Made by a program: the position numbers and the translations under genes. A stretch of DNA of 64,000 nucleotides from Pseudoxanthomonas sp. X-1 (lineage in GTDB: Bacteria > Pseudomonadota > Gammaproteobacteria > Xanthomonadales > Xanthomonadaceae). Positions 19,011-28,698 of this stretch are shown here, one piece after another. The first letter of the stretch is position 1; the number at the start of each line of letters is the position of its first letter. The stretch lies in NCBI RefSeq assembly GCF_020042665.1, contig NZ_CP083376.1:2826001-2890000 (forward strand), written 5' to 3'. Under the pieces are notes generated by a model. That model worked only from the letters and a program-made list of their open reading frames with translations, was not told the origin of the DNA and ran no database searches.

Positions 19011-22000
19011 TCAGCCCGCCTGCTGCGCCAGGCGCTGACGCCGGCGCGCCAGCTTCTTCTCGCGGCGGCGCGCGCGCCAGCTGCGCCAGTGCTGCTGCAG
19101 GCAGGAGAAGATCACGTACAGCGCCGGCGTGCTCAGCAGGGTCAGGCTCTGCGAGAACAGCAGGCCGCCGATCATCGCGATGCCCAGCGGCCGGCGCAGT
19201 TCGGAGCCCTCGCCCAGGCCGACGGCGATCGGCACCGCGGCCAGCAGCGCGACCATGGTGGTCATCATGATCGGGCGGAAGCGCACGATCGAAGCCTCGC
19301 GCGCGGCCTGCAGCGGGGTCAGGCCATGCTCGCGCTGGGCCACCAGCGCGAAGTCGATCATCATGATCGCGTTCTTCTTGACGATACCGATCAGCAGCAC
19401 CAGCGCGATCATCGAGATCACCGACAGCTCGGTGTTGGTCAGCACCAGCGCCAGCAGCGCGCCCACGCCGGCGGCCGGCAGCGTGGACAGGATGGTCACC
19501 GGGTGGACCAGGTTCTCGTACAGCATGCCCAGCACGATGTAGACCGTCAGGATGGCGGCGAACACCAGCAGCAGCATCGAATTGGGCTGCATGGCCATCT
19601 GCCAACCGCTGTCCTCGGCGATCTTGATGTCGCCGGGCATGCGCATGCCCTCCACCACTGACTTGAAGATGGCGTCGGCCTCACCGCTGCTCACGCCCGG
19701 GGCGAGGTTGTAGCTGAGGTCCATCACCGTGTACTGGTTCAGATGGGTGATCTGCGCCGGGGCCAGGCCGTCGACCTGCGTGGCCACCGCGCTCAGCGGC
19801 ACCATCTCGCCGTTGCGGGCCTTGAGCTTGACCGTGTCCAGCTGGGCCGGGGTGTCGGTCTGGTTGGGCAGCGCGTTGACCACCACCGAGTACTGGTTGA
19901 GCTCGGAATAGATGGTCGAGACCGAGCGCTGGCCGAAGGCGCCATACAACGCGCCGTCGATGGCGCCGATGCTGATGCCCAGGCGCGCGGCCTTGGCGCG
20001 GTCGATCACGATGTTCTGGCGCAGCCCGCCCTCGTCCACGTCGCTGGAGACGTCGCGGAACTTGGGGTTCTTCTTCAGCTCGGCCACCACCCTGGGCAGC
20101 CACAGCGCCAGCTCGGCCTGGTCGTTGCCCTGCAGCGACTTCTGGTATTGCGCGCCCTGGTTGCCGGTGCCGCCACCGTCGCTGGGCAGGTCCTGCACCG
20201 CGCGCAGGCGCAGGTCCAGGTCGGGGTACTTGTCGGCCTTCAGGCTCAGGCGCGCGAGCACCTGGGCCGTGGTGTCGCGGCGGCCTTCGGCGCGGGTCTT
20301 GAGCTCGATGTTGAACGTGGCGCGCTGGCCCGACCAGCCGCTACCCAGGCGCACGCCGACGATCTTCACCGCCGGGTCGTCCATCAGCATGTCGGTGATG
20401 CGCGCCTGGCGTTCCTGCATGTCGGCGAAGGAGACCGTGGCGCTGGAACTGGCGCGGCCCCAGATCAGGCCCGTGTCCTGCGGCGGGAAGCTGCCGGACT
20501 TGACCTTGCCGAACAGGAAGATCGTCAGGGCGATCAGGATCAACGGCGTCAGCGCCAGCAGCAGCGCATGGCGCAGGCTGAAATCCAGGCACTTGACGTA
20601 GATGCGCAGCATCAGCGCATGCCCGGCCTCGATGGTGCGGCCCAGCCGCGAGGGCTTCTCCTCCACCGGATGGGCCGACAGGAAGCGGCTGCACAGGGTC
20701 GGGGTCAGGGTCAGCGAGACGATCGCCGACACGGCGATGGCCGCCACCAGGGTGACGGTGAACTCGCGGAAGAACGCGCCCATCATCCCCGGGGCGAACA
20801 TCACCGGGATGAACACCGCGATCAGCGAGGCGGTGATCGACACGATGGTGAAGCCGATCTCGCGCGCGCCGGCGACCGCCGCCTCCATGCGCGACATGCC
20901 GGCGTCGAGGTGGCGCATGATGTTCTCGATCACCACGATCGCATCGTCGACGACGAAGCCGATGGCGATCACCAGGGCCAGCAGGCTGAGGTTGTTGAGC
21001 GTATAGCCCAGCACGTACATCACCACCGCCGCGCCGGCCAGCGACAGCGGCACGGTGATGGTGGCAATCAGCGTCGGCGCCAGGCGGCGCATGAACAGCG
21101 CCATGACCAGCACCACCATCGCCAGGCTGATCAGCAGGGTGATCTCCACCTCGTGCAGCGAGGAACGGATGGTCGGCGTGCGATCGTAGTACGGGGTCAG
21201 CGTGGTACCGGGCGGCAGGTACTCGCGCAGCAGCGGGATCTGCGCGCGGATCCGGTCCACGGTCTCGACCGTGTTGGCGCCGCTGCGGATCTGCGCATAC
21301 ATCACCACCGCCGGCTGCTTGTTGAACCAGGCCGCCTGGTAGGCGTCCTGCTGGCCGTCGTAGACGCGCGCCACGTCCTTGAGCCGCACGATCACGCCGT
21401 TCTGGTTGGCGATGGCCAGGTTGGCGAAGTCGGCGGCCTTGCGCACCGAATCGTTGACGATGATCGCCACGGTCTGCCTGCCGTCCGACAGAAAGCCGGT
21501 CGGCGAGACCACATTGGCCGCGCGCATCGCATTGCGCAGGCTGTCCGGGGTCAGCCCCAGCGCGTTGAGCGCGCGCAGGTTGACGTCCACGCGCACCGCC
21601 GGCGTGGACGCGCCGGCGATGTCCACCGAGGCCACGCCGGTGATCTGGCGCAGGCGCTGGGCCAGCAGCGAATCGGCCAGGTTGTACAGCTCGGCCGTGG
21701 ACTGGGTCTTGGACACCAGCGCGATGGCGATCAGCGGATCGTTGTTGGGATTGGCCTTCTGGTAGCCGGGCGTGCCCATGCCAGAGGGCAGGTCCGCGCT
21801 GGCCGCGCTGAGCGCGGCGGCCACGTCCTGCGCCGCCGAATCGACGTCGCGGCTGGCGTTGAAGCTCAGGAAGATGTTCGAGCGCCCTTCCGAGCTGTTC
21901 GAACGCATCGTGTCCACCCCGGGCACCTGGCCCAGGCGCCGCTCCAGCGGCGCGGTCACGGTGGAGGCCATCGTGCTGGCGTCGGCGCCGGACTGGCTGG

Positions 22001-22157
22001 CGCCGACGAACACCACCGGGATGCTCAGGGACGGCAGCGCCGCCACGCCCAGCCGCAGGTAGCACATCAGGCCGATGACGAACACGCCCGCCGCCAGCAG
22101 CGAGGTGCCGATCGGGCGGCGGATGAAGATGGAGGAGAGGCTGACGCGACGGGCCAT
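19011..22157 (-). CDS. mdtC: RND efflux permease, MdtC/MuxC-like
   Basis: This is a 1048-residue inner-membrane resistance-nodulation-division pump. It opens with SSIFIRRPIGTSLLAAGVFVIG (first helix), followed by two large periplasmic loops and the usual twelve helices. The proton-relay region IGFVVDDAIVVIENIMRH is the family signature. It is the third gene after mdtA and mdtB, 39 bases after mdtB, as in heteromeric MdtABC/MuxABC systems. A basic tail (RREKKLARRRQR) ends the protein. No outer-membrane partner gene follows. Confidence 0.9.
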   Translation of the reverse strand: MARRVSLSSIFIRRPIGTSLLAAGVFVIGLMCYLRLGVAALPSLSIPVVFVGASQSGADASTMASTVTAPLERRLGQVPGVDTMRSNSSEGRSNIFLSFNASRDVDSAAQDVAAALSAASADLPSGMGTPGYQKANPNNDPLIAIALVSKTQSTAELYNLADSLLAQRLRQITGVASVDIAGASTPAVRVDVNLRALNALGLTPDSLRNAMRAANVVSPTGFLSDGRQTVAIIVNDSVRKAADFANLAIANQNGVIVRLKDVARVYDGQQDAYQAAWFNKQPAVVMYAQIRSGANTVETVDRIRAQIPLLREYLPPGTTLTPYYDRTPTIRSSLHEVEITLLISLAMVVLVMALFMRRLAPTLIATITVPLSLAGAAVVMYVLGYTLNNLSLLALVIAIGFVVDDAIVVIENIMRHLDAGMSRMEAAVAGAREIGFTIVSITASLIAVFIPVMFAPGMMGAFFREFTVTLVAAIAVSAIVSLTLTPTLCSRFLSAHPVEEKPSRLGRTIEAGHALMLRIYVKCLDFSLRHALLLALTPLILIALTIFLFGKVKSGSFPPQDTGLIWGRASSSATVSFADMQERQARITDMLMDDPAVKIVGVRLGSGWSGQRATFNIELKTRAEGRRDTTAQVLARLSLKADKYPDLDLRLRAVQDLPSDGGGTGNQGAQYQKSLQGNDQAELALWLPRVVAELKKNPKFRDVSSDVDEGGLRQNIVIDRAKAARLGISIGAIDGALYGAFGQRSVSTIYSELNQYSVVVNALPNQTDTPAQLDTVKLKARNGEMVPLSAVATQVDGLAPAQITHLNQYTVMDLSYNLAPGVSSGEADAIFKSVVEGMRMPGDIKIAEDSGWQMAMQPNSMLLLVFAAILTVYIVLGMLYENLVHPVTILSTLPAAGVGALLALVLTNTELSVISMIALVLLIGIVKKNAIMMIDFALVAQREHGLTPLQAAREASIVRFRPIMMTTMVALLAAVPIAVGLGEGSELRRPLGIAMIGGLLFSQSLTLLSTPALYVIFSCLQQHWRSWRARRREKKLARRRQRLAQQAG

Positions 22158-22196
22158 GGGCGCGTTACTCGACGGACGATCGCCTGGCGGCGAGCG

Positions 22197-25100
22197 TCAG
22201 CCGGCCTCCGGCGCCGGGGCGCCATGGCGCGCGGCGCGCGCATCGCGCCAGCGCTGGACGCGCTCGGAGGCGCGTTCCATGTACAGGTAGATCACCGGCG
22301 TGGTGTACAGCGTCACCAGCTGCGACAGCAGCAGGCCGCCGACGATCGACACGCCCAGCGGCTTGCGCAGCTCAGAGCCGATGCCATCGCCCAGCGCCAG
22401 CGGCAGCGCGCCCAGCAGCGCGCAGGCGGTGGTCATCATGATCGGGCGGAAGCGCAGCAGGCAGGCGCGGCGGATCGCATCGTGCGCGCTCATGCCCGTG
22501 CGCCGGGCCTCGATCGCGAAGTCGATCATCATGATCGCGTTCTTCTTGACGATGCCGATCAGCAGCACGATGCCGACGATGCCGTCCACCGACAGGCTGA
22601 AGCCGCACAGCCACAGCGCCAGCAGCGCGCCGACGCCGGCCGGCGGCAGCGTGGAGATGATGGTCAGCGGGTGGATGTAGCTCTCGTAGAGCACGCCCAG
22701 CACGATGTAGATCACCACCACCGCGGCGATCAGCAGCCACACCACGTCGGACTGGCTGGAGGAGTACTCGGCCGCCTTGCCGATGAACTCGGTGCGGATG
22801 GTCTGCGGCAGGTCCAGCTCATCGCGCACCTCGTTGATCGCCGCCACCGCCTGCGACAGCGAGTAGCCGGGGCTGACGTTGAAGGAGATCGTGGTCGCCG
22901 GCAGCTGCTGCTGATGGCTGATCACCAGCGGCGTGGTGCCGACCTTGGCGGTGGCCAGCGCCGAGAGCGGGATCGCGCCGCCGCTGCCGACGGTGATGCC
23001 GGTATTGGCGTTGCCGATGCCGGTGGCGGTGGCCGAGTTGGAGGAGGTCACCTGGCCCAGCACGGTCGCGTTGGTGCCGGTCAGCGCGCCGCTGCCGTTG
23101 CTGGCGATGGCCAGCTTGTTCATCAGCGCGTCCTGGGTGCGGAACTCCGGCGCCACTTCCAGCACCACGCGGTACTGGTTGAGCGAGGTGAAGATGGTGG
23201 AGATCTGGCGCTGGCCGTAGGCGTCGTACAGGGTGTCATCGATGCTCTGCATCGGCACGCCCAGGGCGCTGGCGGTGTCGCGGTTGACCTCGACCATCAG
23301 CGCGCGGCCGGCGTTGGCCGCGTTGTTGCCCACGTCCGACAGCTCGGGCCGCTGGCGCAATGCGGCGGTCATGCGGTCGGCCTGGGTCTGCAGCTCGGCC
23401 GTGTCCACGTCGGACAGCGAGAACTGGTACTCGGTGGCGGCCACGCGCGTATCCAGCGTCACGTCCTGCACCGGCTTGAGGTACAGCGCCACGCCGGGAA
23501 TGCCGGCCACCGCCTTCTGCAGGCGCGGCACGATGGTCTCCAGGGATTCGCGCTGGCCGCGCTCCTTGAGCACGATGCTGACCTGGCCCTGGTTGAGGGT
23601 TGGGTTCATGGTGCCGGTGCCGATGAAGGCGGCCACGCCGGTCACCGCCGGATCGCGCCGCAGCGCCGCGGCGACGGCCTGGGTGCGCGCCTGCATCTGT
23701 TCGAAGGCCACGGTCTGGTCGGCCTCGACCACGCCGGTGATCAGGCCGGTGTCCTGCTCGGGCAGCAGGCCCTTGGGAATCGCGATGTACAGCAGCACGG
23801 TTACCACCACCGTGGCCAGGGCCACGATCAGGGTGAGCTTCTGCCGCGCCAGCACCCAGTCCAGGGTGCGCTCGTACAGGGCGACCGTGCGCGTCCACAG
23901 GTTGCGCTTGCCGGCGGCGGCCGCGCGCTCGTGCGCGTCGTCGCCCTCGGGCAGCGCATCGGGCTTGAGCAGGTAGGCGCACATCATCGGCGTCAGCGTC
24001 AGCGACACCAGCATCGAGATGACCACCGCGATGGACAGCACCCAGGCGAACTCGTGGAACAGCCGCCCGGTCACGCCCGGCATCAGCAGCAGCGGCAGGA
24101 ACACGGCCACCAGCGAGATGGTCAGCGACAGCACGGTGAAGCCGATCTCGCGCGCGCCCTCCTCGGCCGCCTCGGGCCCGCTGCGGCCCTGCTCGATGTA
24201 GCGCACGATGTTCTCGATCATCACGATCGCGTCGTCCACCACGAAGCCGGTGGCCACCACCAGCGCCATCAGCGACAGGTTGTCCAGCGACATCCCGGCG
24301 AAGGCCATCACGCCGAAGGTGCCCACCAGCGACAGCGGCACGGCGACCGAGGGGATCACCGTGGCCCAAAGCCGGCGCAGGAACACGAAGATCACCGCCA
24401 CCACCAGGCCGATGGTCAGCACCAGGGTGAACTGCACCTCGTGCACCGAGGCGCGGATGGTCTCGGTGCGGTCGGAGAACACGTCCAGCTTCACTTCCGA
24501 GGGCAGCACCGTGCGCAGCTGCGGCAGCAGCGCGCGGATGGCGGCCACGGTCTGGACGATGTTGGCGCCGGGCTGGCGGCGGATTTCCAGCAGCACCGCC
24601 TGCTTGCCGTCGGCCCAGGCCGAAAGCTGGTCGTTCTCGACCCCGTCCACCACCTTGGCCACGTCGCCCAGGCGCACCGGGGCGCCGTTCTTGTAGCTGA
24701 TGATGGTGTCGTTGTAGCCCTGCGCGTCCTCGAGCTGGTCGTTGGTGCCGATGCTGTAGGTCTGGGTGGCGCCGTTGAGCGAGCCCTTGGGCGCGTTGAC
24801 GTTGGCCTGGGTCAGCGCGCTGCGCAGCGTCTCCAGGGTCATGCCCATGTTGGACAGCTGCGCCGGGTTGACCTGGATGCGCACGGCCGGACGCACGTTG
24901 CCGGCGATGGACACCAGGCCCACGCCCGGCACCTGCGACAGGCGCTGGGCCAGGATGGAGTCGGCGTAGCGGTTGACCTCGCGCAGCGGCAGCGTGTCGG
25001 AGGTCAGCTTGAGGGTGACGATGGCCGCGTCGGCCGGGTTCACCCGGTTATACGTGGGCTGGTACGGCAGGCCGCTGGGCAGCGTGGCCTGGCGGATGGC

Positions 25101-25430
25101 CGACTGCACGTCCTGCGAGGCCACGTCGATGTCGCGGTCCATCGCGAACTGCAGCACGATCGTGGACAGGCCGGCCGAGGAGTCGGAGGTCATCATGTCC
25201 AGGCCGGAGATCTGGCCCAGCTGGCGCTCCAGCGGCGTGGTCACCAGCGCGGCCATGGTCGCCGCGCTGGCGCCGGGGTACTGCGTGGTCACCACCAGGC
25301 TGGGCGAATCGATCTCGGGCAGCGCCGACACCGGCAGGCTGCGATAGCCCATGATGCCCAGCAGCATCACGCCGATCATCAGCAGCGTGGTGGCGATGGG
25401 GCGGCGGATGAAGATGCTGGAGAAGCCCAA
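22197..25430 (-). CDS. mdtB: RND efflux permease, MdtB/MuxB-like
   Basis: This 1077-residue RND pump subunit pairs with MdtC. The N-terminus GFSSIFIRRPIATTLLMIGVML, the loop ALPEIDSPSLVVTTQYPGAS, and the helix-four relay TGFVVDDAIVMIENIVRY are diagnostic. The start codon is TTG at 25430, with AGGA about ten bases upstream; no ATG lies near. A glycine/serine/asparagine-rich insertion (about residues 800-830) occurs in a periplasmic loop. It is cotranscribed with mdtA, 72 bases upstream. Confidence 0.9.
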   Translation of the reverse strand: MGFSSIFIRRPIATTLLMIGVMLLGIMGYRSLPVSALPEIDSPSLVVTTQYPGASAATMAALVTTPLERQLGQISGLDMMTSDSSAGLSTIVLQFAMDRDIDVASQDVQSAIRQATLPSGLPYQPTYNRVNPADAAIVTLKLTSDTLPLREVNRYADSILAQRLSQVPGVGLVSIAGNVRPAVRIQVNPAQLSNMGMTLETLRSALTQANVNAPKGSLNGATQTYSIGTNDQLEDAQGYNDTIISYKNGAPVRLGDVAKVVDGVENDQLSAWADGKQAVLLEIRRQPGANIVQTVAAIRALLPQLRTVLPSEVKLDVFSDRTETIRASVHEVQFTLVLTIGLVVAVIFVFLRRLWATVIPSVAVPLSLVGTFGVMAFAGMSLDNLSLMALVVATGFVVDDAIVMIENIVRYIEQGRSGPEAAEEGAREIGFTVLSLTISLVAVFLPLLLMPGVTGRLFHEFAWVLSIAVVISMLVSLTLTPMMCAYLLKPDALPEGDDAHERAAAAGKRNLWTRTVALYERTLDWVLARQKLTLIVALATVVVTVLLYIAIPKGLLPEQDTGLITGVVEADQTVAFEQMQARTQAVAAALRRDPAVTGVAAFIGTGTMNPTLNQGQVSIVLKERGQRESLETIVPRLQKAVAGIPGVALYLKPVQDVTLDTRVAATEYQFSLSDVDTAELQTQADRMTAALRQRPELSDVGNNAANAGRALMVEVNRDTASALGVPMQSIDDTLYDAYGQRQISTIFTSLNQYRVVLEVAPEFRTQDALMNKLAIASNGSGALTGTNATVLGQVTSSNSATATGIGNANTGITVGSGGAIPLSALATAKVGTTPLVISHQQQLPATTISFNVSPGYSLSQAVAAINEVRDELDLPQTIRTEFIGKAAEYSSSQSDVVWLLIAAVVVIYIVLGVLYESYIHPLTIISTLPPAGVGALLALWLCGFSLSVDGIVGIVLLIGIVKKNAIMMIDFAIEARRTGMSAHDAIRRACLLRFRPIMMTTACALLGALPLALGDGIGSELRKPLGVSIVGGLLLSQLVTLYTTPVIYLYMERASERVQRWRDARAARHGAPAPEAG

Positions 25431-25502
25431 GGGAAGTCCGTCCTGTCAAAGCGTCTTGCGGCGGCCCGCGCGTGACGCGGCGCGGGCCGTGATCGGTTGC
25501 CT

Positions 25503-26729
25503 TCAGCGACCGGGCGGTCCGCGGCGGCCGCCGCGCTGCTGGCCCTGCGCGGCCTGCTGCAGTTCCTCGGCGGTGGGCTCGGGCGGCGCCTGGCCGGGCT
25601 TGAGCGGATTGACCTTGGCGTTGGGCTTGAGCCGGAACTGGCCCTCGGTCACCACGCGCTGCCCGGCGGTCAGGCCCTTGGTCACCACGATGTGGGTCGA
25701 GCCAACCTCCACCCCGGTGGTCACCGGCGTCATCTTGACCGTGTCCTCGCCGACCAGCGCATAGACGTAGTCGCCGTCCGGGCCGCGCTGCACGGCCTCG
25801 GTCGGCACCACCAGGCCCTGCTTGAGCGTGTCCACCTGCAGGCGCACGTTGACGAACTGCCCCGGCCACAGCACGTGGTCGGCGTTGGGGAAGCGCGCAC
25901 GCAGGCGGAAGGTGTTGCTGTCGGCACTGACCTGGTTGTCGACCACGTCCAGCACGCCGTCGGCGGCGATCACGTGCTGGTCGGTGCTGTCCAGCGCGGC
26001 CACCTGCGCGTTGCCGCGCGCCTGGGCGGCGCGCACCACGTCCAGGTCCTGCGCCGGCAGGCTGAAGGAGGCGTAGATCGGCTCGACCTGGGTGATGGTC
26101 ACGATCGTCGAACCGGTGGTCACCACGTTGCCCACGTCCACGCCGCGGATGCCGGCGATGCCGTCGATCGGCGAGACGATGCGGGTATAGCCCAGCTGCA
26201 CCGCGGCGGCCTGCATCTGCGCCTCGGCCGCGGCCACGCCGGCGGTGTACTGGGCGACCAGGTTCCGCTGCGTGTCCAGGTCGGTGCGCGCCACGTATTG
26301 GCTGTACTTGGGATCGTTCAGGCGCGCATTGGTATCGCGCGCGGTCTGCAGCTGGGCCAGGTTCTGCTTCCGGGAGGCGGCCGCCTGGTCATAGCTGGCC
26401 TGCAGTTCGCGCGGGTCGATCTGCGCCAGCAGCTGGCCCTTCTTGACCGGCTGGCCTTCGGTGAAGTCCAGGCTCATCAGGCGCCCGCCGGTCTGCGGGT
26501 TGATCGTCACGGTATTGAGCGCGGTGACGGTGCCCGTCGTGCTGCGGTAGACCGGCACGTCCTGGGTGGTGACCGCCTCGACCGTGACCGGGACCGGCTT
26601 GTTGCTGTCCTGGCCGCCCTGGCGCGCTTCCGCATCGCCATGGTCCCGCTTGCCGCAGGCGCGCAGGCCCAACACCACCACGACCACCACCACGACCGTC
26701 CACAGGACGATCTTCCATTTACGCGACAT
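25503..26729 (-). CDS. mdtA: RND periplasmic adaptor, MdtA/MuxA-like
   Basis: This is a 408-residue membrane-fusion protein. It has one N-terminal anchor (IVLWTVVVVVVVVLGLRAC, whose cysteine might be lipidated), a barrel-sandwich lipoyl half (GGRLMSLDFTEGQPVKKGQLL), a helical hairpin, the second lipoyl half (TRIVSPIDGIAG), beta-barrel and membrane-proximal domains, and a proline/glutamine/arginine-rich tail (QRGGRRGPPGR). RBS GGAGA is nine bases upstream of the ATG. It is the first gene of the pump operon; no adjacent regulator is visible. Confidence 0.9.
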   Translation of the reverse strand: MSRKWKIVLWTVVVVVVVVLGLRACGKRDHGDAEARQGGQDSNKPVPVTVEAVTTQDVPVYRSTTGTVTALNTVTINPQTGGRLMSLDFTEGQPVKKGQLLAQIDPRELQASYDQAAASRKQNLAQLQTARDTNARLNDPKYSQYVARTDLDTQRNLVAQYTAGVAAAEAQMQAAAVQLGYTRIVSPIDGIAGIRGVDVGNVVTTGSTIVTITQVEPIYASFSLPAQDLDVVRAAQARGNAQVAALDSTDQHVIAADGVLDVVDNQVSADSNTFRLRARFPNADHVLWPGQFVNVRLQVDTLKQGLVVPTEAVQRGPDGDYVYALVGEDTVKMTPVTTGVEVGSTHIVVTKGLTAGQRVVTEGQFRLKPNAKVNPLKPGQAPPEPTAEELQQAAQGQQRGGRRGPPGR

Positions 26730-26937
26730 GCAACGATTCTCCGGGATGGGGGACGGCGTGTTCCCCGCCTACGACATGCAAGGTTAGCGGTTGGTAACGC
26801 GCGTGCCTGCATGACTGATGACAGGGGCATCAGGCCTGTGGGCGGCTTCGTTCAGCCGCCAGCAGGCTGGAGGTCATCGATTGGTCATGCGTCCATGTCC
26901 TGGCCGCGGTGGCGCCGCCACCGCGCGCGAGGCCCGA

Positions 26938-28527
26938 TCAGCGGTCGCAGCCGACCAGCTGGATGGTCTGTCCCGGCTTGAGCGCGTACGCCGGCGCGCG
27001 CAGCTTGTTGGCCTTGGCCAGATCGCCCAGGTCGCACTGGAACTTGCCTGCCACCTTGCCCAGCGTGTCGCCGCGGGCCACCTTGTAGCTGCGCACCTGC
27101 CTGGCTTTCGGCTTGGCCGGCTTGGGGCTGCCGGTGGCCACTGTGGTCGGCACGCCGGCCGGCGCCTGCACCGGCACGCCGCTGACATCGCCGACCGCCA
27201 CGCGCGTGCTGCGCGGACCGTCGTACTTGATCGCCGAATCGACCGTGGCGGTGACCAGCGTATGCGCCAGCTCGGCGGTCGGGCCCTTGACGCACTGGCG
27301 GTTGTACAGGCTCACCATGTGCTGGTTGGCGTTGATCACGGTGCCGGCCGGGATCCAGGTCTCGGCCTGGTAGCGCGGATTGAGGTTGCGCAGAGCGCGC
27401 ATGAAGCCCTCGCGCGTGCGGCCGGTGCCCAGGCAGATGGTCAGCTCGTAGATCGAGGCGGTGCGCTGCAGCTTCAGCGGTGCAGGGGTCGCATCGACCT
27501 TGGGGAACTGCAGGCCGTACTGCTTGGGATGCAGGAACAGCCAGGCCGCCGCGATCACCATCGGCACGTAGTCCTGGGTCTCGGCCGGGAACTGGTTGTA
27601 GGCCGCCGCATTCCAGAAGCTGCCCGGGTGCTCGCGGTAGATGCGCACCGCGCGCCCTTCCCCGCCGTTGTAGGCGGCCAGCGCGAACTCGATGTTGCGG
27701 CCCAGCTCGCCCATGCGCTCGTTCATGTACGCGGCGGCCGCCTCGGTGGCCGAATACGGGTCGAAGCGCGTATCGAAGCCCGAGCCGTCCATGCCCAGCC
27801 CGAAGCGGCTGCCGGTGGCCGGCATGAACTGCAGCAGCCCGGCCGCGCCGGCGCGCGAGGACACGTGCACCCGGCCGTAGGACTCCTTGGCCATGATCCC
27901 GAACAGCAGCGCCTCGGGCAGGCCGGTGGCCTGCCAGGCCGGCAGCATCTGCGGGCGCAGGTTCATGTAGTTCTCGTAGCTGTCGATCAGCGGGCCGCGC
28001 ATGTCGGTCAGCCAGCGGCGGATGCCCGCCTGCACGGCCGGGTTGTACTCAACCATGCTGTCGAAGGGATGGCGCTCGTCGTCGAGCAGGCGCGCGGTGC
28101 GGGCCGAATCGGGCACATCGGCGCTGGCCGGCGCGCTGTGGTCGGTGCCGTCGTCGAGCGGATCGTTGCTGCCGGCCTCGCCGACCAGGTCGTCGCCGTC
28201 GCCCTCGCCCTGGGCGTCCACCTGGGCCTTGAGCAGGCGCTTGTAGGTGGCCAGCAGCGTGTGCATCTGGCAGCCCTTCTGCTTGGTGCAGGCGTCCAGC
28301 ACGTCCTCCATGTCCTCCAGCGCCGCATCGCCCTGGGCCTGGCCCTTGGGATCGGCGTTGGCGGTCAGCACCAGCGCATCGGTGTAGCGCTTCTCGGCGG
28401 CGGCCATGCGCTGGGTCAGCGCGTCGGCGGCGGCCTGGTCGCGGGCCGACACGCGCGCCTGCGCGGGCGCGGCCAGCAGCGGCAGCAACAGGAACGACAG
28501 CGGCAGCACGCGGGACAGGAGGGGCAT
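26938..28527 (-). CDS. mltD: Membrane-bound lytic murein transglycosylase D-like
   Basis: This is a 529-residue exported peptidoglycan lyase. The signal peptide MPLLSRVLPLSFLLLPLLAAPAQA is followed by an acidic spacer (about residues 70-125), then the SLT domain with catalytic E215 in AKESYGRVHVSSRAGAAGLLQFMP and the AAYNGGEGR motif. A single C-terminal LysM (YKVARGDTLGKVAGKFQCDL) binds glycan. E. coli MltD has two LysM modules and a lipobox; here there is one LysM and no lipobox, so it is probably soluble in the periplasm. Confidence 0.88.
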   Translation of the reverse strand: MPLLSRVLPLSFLLLPLLAAPAQARVSARDQAAADALTQRMAAAEKRYTDALVLTANADPKGQAQGDAALEDMEDVLDACTKQKGCQMHTLLATYKRLLKAQVDAQGEGDGDDLVGEAGSNDPLDDGTDHSAPASADVPDSARTARLLDDERHPFDSMVEYNPAVQAGIRRWLTDMRGPLIDSYENYMNLRPQMLPAWQATGLPEALLFGIMAKESYGRVHVSSRAGAAGLLQFMPATGSRFGLGMDGSGFDTRFDPYSATEAAAAYMNERMGELGRNIEFALAAYNGGEGRAVRIYREHPGSFWNAAAYNQFPAETQDYVPMVIAAAWLFLHPKQYGLQFPKVDATPAPLKLQRTASIYELTICLGTGRTREGFMRALRNLNPRYQAETWIPAGTVINANQHMVSLYNRQCVKGPTAELAHTLVTATVDSAIKYDGPRSTRVAVGDVSGVPVQAPAGVPTTVATGSPKPAKPKARQVRSYKVARGDTLGKVAGKFQCDLGDLAKANKLRAPAYALKPGQTIQLVGCDR

Positions 28528-28698
28528 CAGGCACACGAACGGGCGAAAAGCGGCCCGGCAGGGTAGCCGCGCGCGCGCCGCAGCGGCAAGGTCGCGCGCG
28601 GCACCGCGTTGGCCGCCATGCATGCAGGCGCGCGCGCCCGTTCGCGAGCCGGGCTTGGCTTGTGCCTAAAATCAGCGGGACCTGATGCGAGAACCTCC

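Noticed and set aside
19743..25475. A 1910-codon open frame on the plus strand opposite the efflux pump genes
   Set aside because: It is the antisense of mdtC and mdtB. Its His/Gln/Asp/Arg-rich content is the mirror of high-GC codon bias, it has no domain or RBS, and it runs across the mdtB/mdtC boundary.
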